From positions 1-6,545 of the forward strand of contig JAKSCN010000676.1 of assembly GCA_022360595.1 (NCBI GenBank): DNA of 6,545 nucleotides. The letters run 5' to 3'. The notes under the pieces were generated by a model that was not told where the DNA came from, searched no databases, and was given only the letters and a program-made list of their open reading frames with translations. Of the stretch, positions 5,172-6,545 are shown piece by piece. Position 1 is the stretch's first letter. Each line of letters opens with the position of its first letter. The position numbers and the translations under genes were made by a program. This DNA comes from Chromatiales bacterium. GTDB taxonomy: Bacteria > Pseudomonadota > Gammaproteobacteria > Chromatiales > Chromatiaceae.

Positions 5172-5849
5172 ATGAAAAAGATCTTAATTTTGCTAACCAA
5201 CCACGCCACCCTCGGTGAAACAGACGAGGCAAACGGCACCTATGCACCAGAGCTCACTCATGCCCTGCATGAGTTTTTGCACGCTGGGTTTGATTACGAT
5301 TTGGTATCCATTAATGGCGGCAAAGCGCCTCTCTATGGCACGGACATCAAGGGGGATGAGGTCAATAACACCATTTTGGAAAACGACGTATTTCAATCCC
5401 GGGTAAATAACACAATACCGGCTAATCAAATCAACATGGAGGATTACGATGCGGTGTTTTACCCCGGTGGTTTTGGTCTGTTGTCAGATCTTGCGAGTAA
5501 TAAGTCAGTCGCCAAAATGACAGCCGCCCATTATGAGAGCGGCGGTATAATCGGGGCGGTCTGCCATGGTCCTGCCGGGTTATTGCCGATAACCTTAAGT
5601 ACCGGTGAAAAATTATTGACCAATAAGTCGGTGACATGCTTTAGCCACGAAGAAGAGCTGGATGCCGGCACTATAGATAAGGCGCCATTCTTATTGGAAG
5701 AGTCCCTAACGCGCAGTGCCAATCGCTACAGCAAAGTGGGCCCTTGGGGCGAGCATGTGATTGAAGATGACCGGGTAATAACCGGCCAAAACCCCGCCAG
5801 TGCCCAGGCCGTCGCTAAAACCATGGTTAAACAGTTAAGGGGCGACTAA
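5172..5849 (+). CDS. DJ-1/PfpI superfamily protein, Hsp31-like (type 1 glutamine amidotransferase-like domain)
   Basis: A 225-residue cytoplasmic protein of the Hsp31/HchA-like branch. Members act as cofactor-free glyoxalases (methylglyoxal to lactate), chaperones or deglycases; which activity applies here is not known. Family marks are YAPELTHALHEF (24-35, with conserved Glu27), VSINGGKAPL (45-54), DYDAVFYPGGFGLLSDL (91-107), the nucleophile elbow AVCHGPAGLL (129-138, Cys131 and His132), CFSHEEE (156-162) and TGQNPASA (204-211). Glu160-162 lie about 30 residues after the cysteine, as the third residue of the Hsp31 triad does. I use the ATG at 5172, with GGGAG at 5161-5165 region as ribosome site; the frame is open much further upstream, but that part overlaps the divergent LysR gene in antisense. 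The LysR gene next door is the likely regulator. A long hairpin follows the stop. Confidence 0.92.
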   Translation: MKKILILLTNHATLGETDEANGTYAPELTHALHEFLHAGFDYDLVSINGGKAPLYGTDIKGDEVNNTILENDVFQSRVNNTIPANQINMEDYDAVFYPGGFGLLSDLASNKSVAKMTAAHYESGGIIGAVCHGPAGLLPITLSTGEKLLTNKSVTCFSHEEELDAGTIDKAPFLLEESLTRSANRYSKVGPWGEHVIEDDRVITGQNPASAQAVAKTMVKQLRGD

Positions 5850-5858
5850 CGTTGTAAC

Positions 5859-5913
5859 TCACGGAGGCAAAAAGCACGGAAATAGATGACCGATGCTTTT
5901 TGCCATCCCGTGA
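5859..5913. terminator. Long two-part hairpin between convergent genes, probable bidirectional terminator
   Basis: The core is an 11-bp perfect inverted repeat (5866-5876 GGCAAAAAGCA and 5894-5904 TGCTTTTTGCC). An outer 6-bp stem (5859-5864 with 5908-5913) and an inner CGG/CCG pair (5877-5879 with 5890-5892) extend it. A and T tracts sit within the two arms, so either strand can give a short stem followed by U residues. It lies 10 bases after the DJ-1/PfpI stop and 23 bases past the antiporter stop, so it can serve both converging transcripts. Confidence 0.75.
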
Positions 5914-5935
5914 AATCACCTTGTGCAGCCGGCAC

Positions 5936-6545
5936 TCAACTCTCAATCCTGGCTTTCTCCAGGTAAAGGCGCAGCAGCGGCGGGTGTACGACCAAAGTAT
6001 AGAGACACAGCACAAATACCATACAGAGCATGTCTATACGATAGACATAGTCATGGGGGATCATCAGCACCAGAGCGGCTGAGACTGCACCGCGCAGGCC
6101 GCCGAGAGTCATCACATGTTGCCAGCTCAGCGGCAATGGCCCATGCAGCCAGTTCAGTAGCTGACCAAAGCCATAAACGACAACACAGCGGGCCACCACC
6201 AGAATCAGTATCACCCCCGGTATCGCCCAGGTCAGCGGAAATTCGTGAGCGCCGACACCTGCCCCAAGCGCAAAGAACAGCACACTGCCAGCCATAGTCT
6301 CCAGATACCCCCAGAAGGAGGAAAACAGCTCACCCTCTTGTAGCTCAGCCCCATGTCTGCGGGTGTGGATAAAAGCCAAAGAGGCACACAGCACGGTAAT
6401 CACCCCGGAGGCATGCAGCAGCCCTTCTGCCAACAGGTATCCCGAGTAGGCCAGCAGCAGCGTTATCGATAATCCCGAGAAGCGATTCTGCTCCTTCCAG
6501 TGCGCCACCAGCTTACCCGCCAGCCACCCCAGCAGAATACCCAAA
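5936..6545 (-). CDS. CPA1-family Na+/H+ (cation/proton) antiporter, C-terminal part (5' partial)
   Basis: The final 202 codons of an inner-membrane antiporter that exchanges protons for Na+ or K+; the start lies beyond the right edge, and the TTG at the boundary is internal. Several hydrophobic spans are visible, at about 23-43, 45-60, 83-98, 105-126, 144-163 and 171-194. The diagnostic CPA1/NhaP motif is TLGGLRGAVSAALVLMIP (146-163), where the GLRG arginine is a conserved feature; Arg119 in VVARCVVVYGF matches another conserved position. The soluble loop RRHGAELQEGELFSSFWGYLETMAGSVLFF is also typical of the family. The ion-binding aspartates of the core (ND or DP motif) lie upstream outside the window, so ion preference cannot be judged. 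The protein ends a few residues after the last membrane span, without a TrkA-C or nucleotide-binding tail. It converges on the DJ-1/PfpI gene. Confidence 0.92.
   Translation of the reverse strand, partial: LGILLGWLAGKLVAHWKEQNRFSGLSITLLLAYSGYLLAEGLLHASGVITVLCASLAFIHTRRHGAELQEGELFSSFWGYLETMAGSVLFFALGAGVGAHEFPLTWAIPGVILILVVARCVVVYGFGQLLNWLHGPLPLSWQHVMTLGGLRGAVSAALVLMIPHDYVYRIDMLCMVFVLCLYTLVVHPPLLRLYLEKARIES

Overview
This window looks like a piece of chromosome from a sulfur-oxidising gammaproteobacterium. The strongest clue is the left edge. The first 259 bases encode the last 85 residues of AprA, the alpha subunit of dissimilatory APS reductase, with the conserved block ETRWPGYYYRGD followed by LDDENWH. 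In sulfur oxidisers this enzyme runs in the sulfite-to-APS direction. The species cannot be named from the sequence alone; Chromatiales-like free-living bacteria or invertebrate symbionts are the natural candidates. No rRNA, tRNA, CRISPR array, phage gene or intact transposase is present.

Layout, left to right. (1) The aprA 3' end (+) closes with a 13-bp perfect hairpin carrying A and T tracts, so it is separated from what follows. (2) A likely two-gene operon (+) holds a 116-residue protein I do not recognise and, 19 bp later, a SlyD-like FKBP prolyl isomerase. The latter lacks the metal-binding tail and has changed active-site positions. It ends with a GC-rich hairpin. (3) A short minus-strand ORF of 55 codons lies just downstream of ggt and looks like the C-terminal scrap of a larger protein. 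It contains a 15-bp inverted repeat. (4) A large minus-strand gene encodes an exported gamma-glutamyltransferase with an uninterrupted acidic tail. (5) A gene-poor stretch of about 700 bp upstream of ggt contains a complete 159-bp MITE-like element, with 18-bp terminal inverted repeats, a TTAG target duplication and internal self-complementarity over its whole length.

(6) A LysR-type regulator (-) and a DJ-1/PfpI (Hsp31-like) gene (+) diverge from a 123-bp spacer. That spacer holds a perfect 6-3-6 dyad overlapping a candidate promoter; the arrangement suggests the regulator controls its neighbour. (7) A long hairpin separates the DJ-1 gene from the convergent 3' end of a CPA1-type (NhaP-like) Na+/H+ antiporter, which runs off the right edge.

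Functionally the window mixes energy metabolism (AprA), protein folding (SlyD-like), periplasmic glutathione breakdown (GGT), a probable carbonyl or oxidative-stress protein with its regulator, and ion homeostasis. No single pathway links them all. I see no clear undescribed multi-gene system. The most distinctive items are the MITE-like element, the unknown gene paired with the degenerate SlyD homologue beside aprA, the remnant ORF with inverted arms, and the GGT acidic tail.
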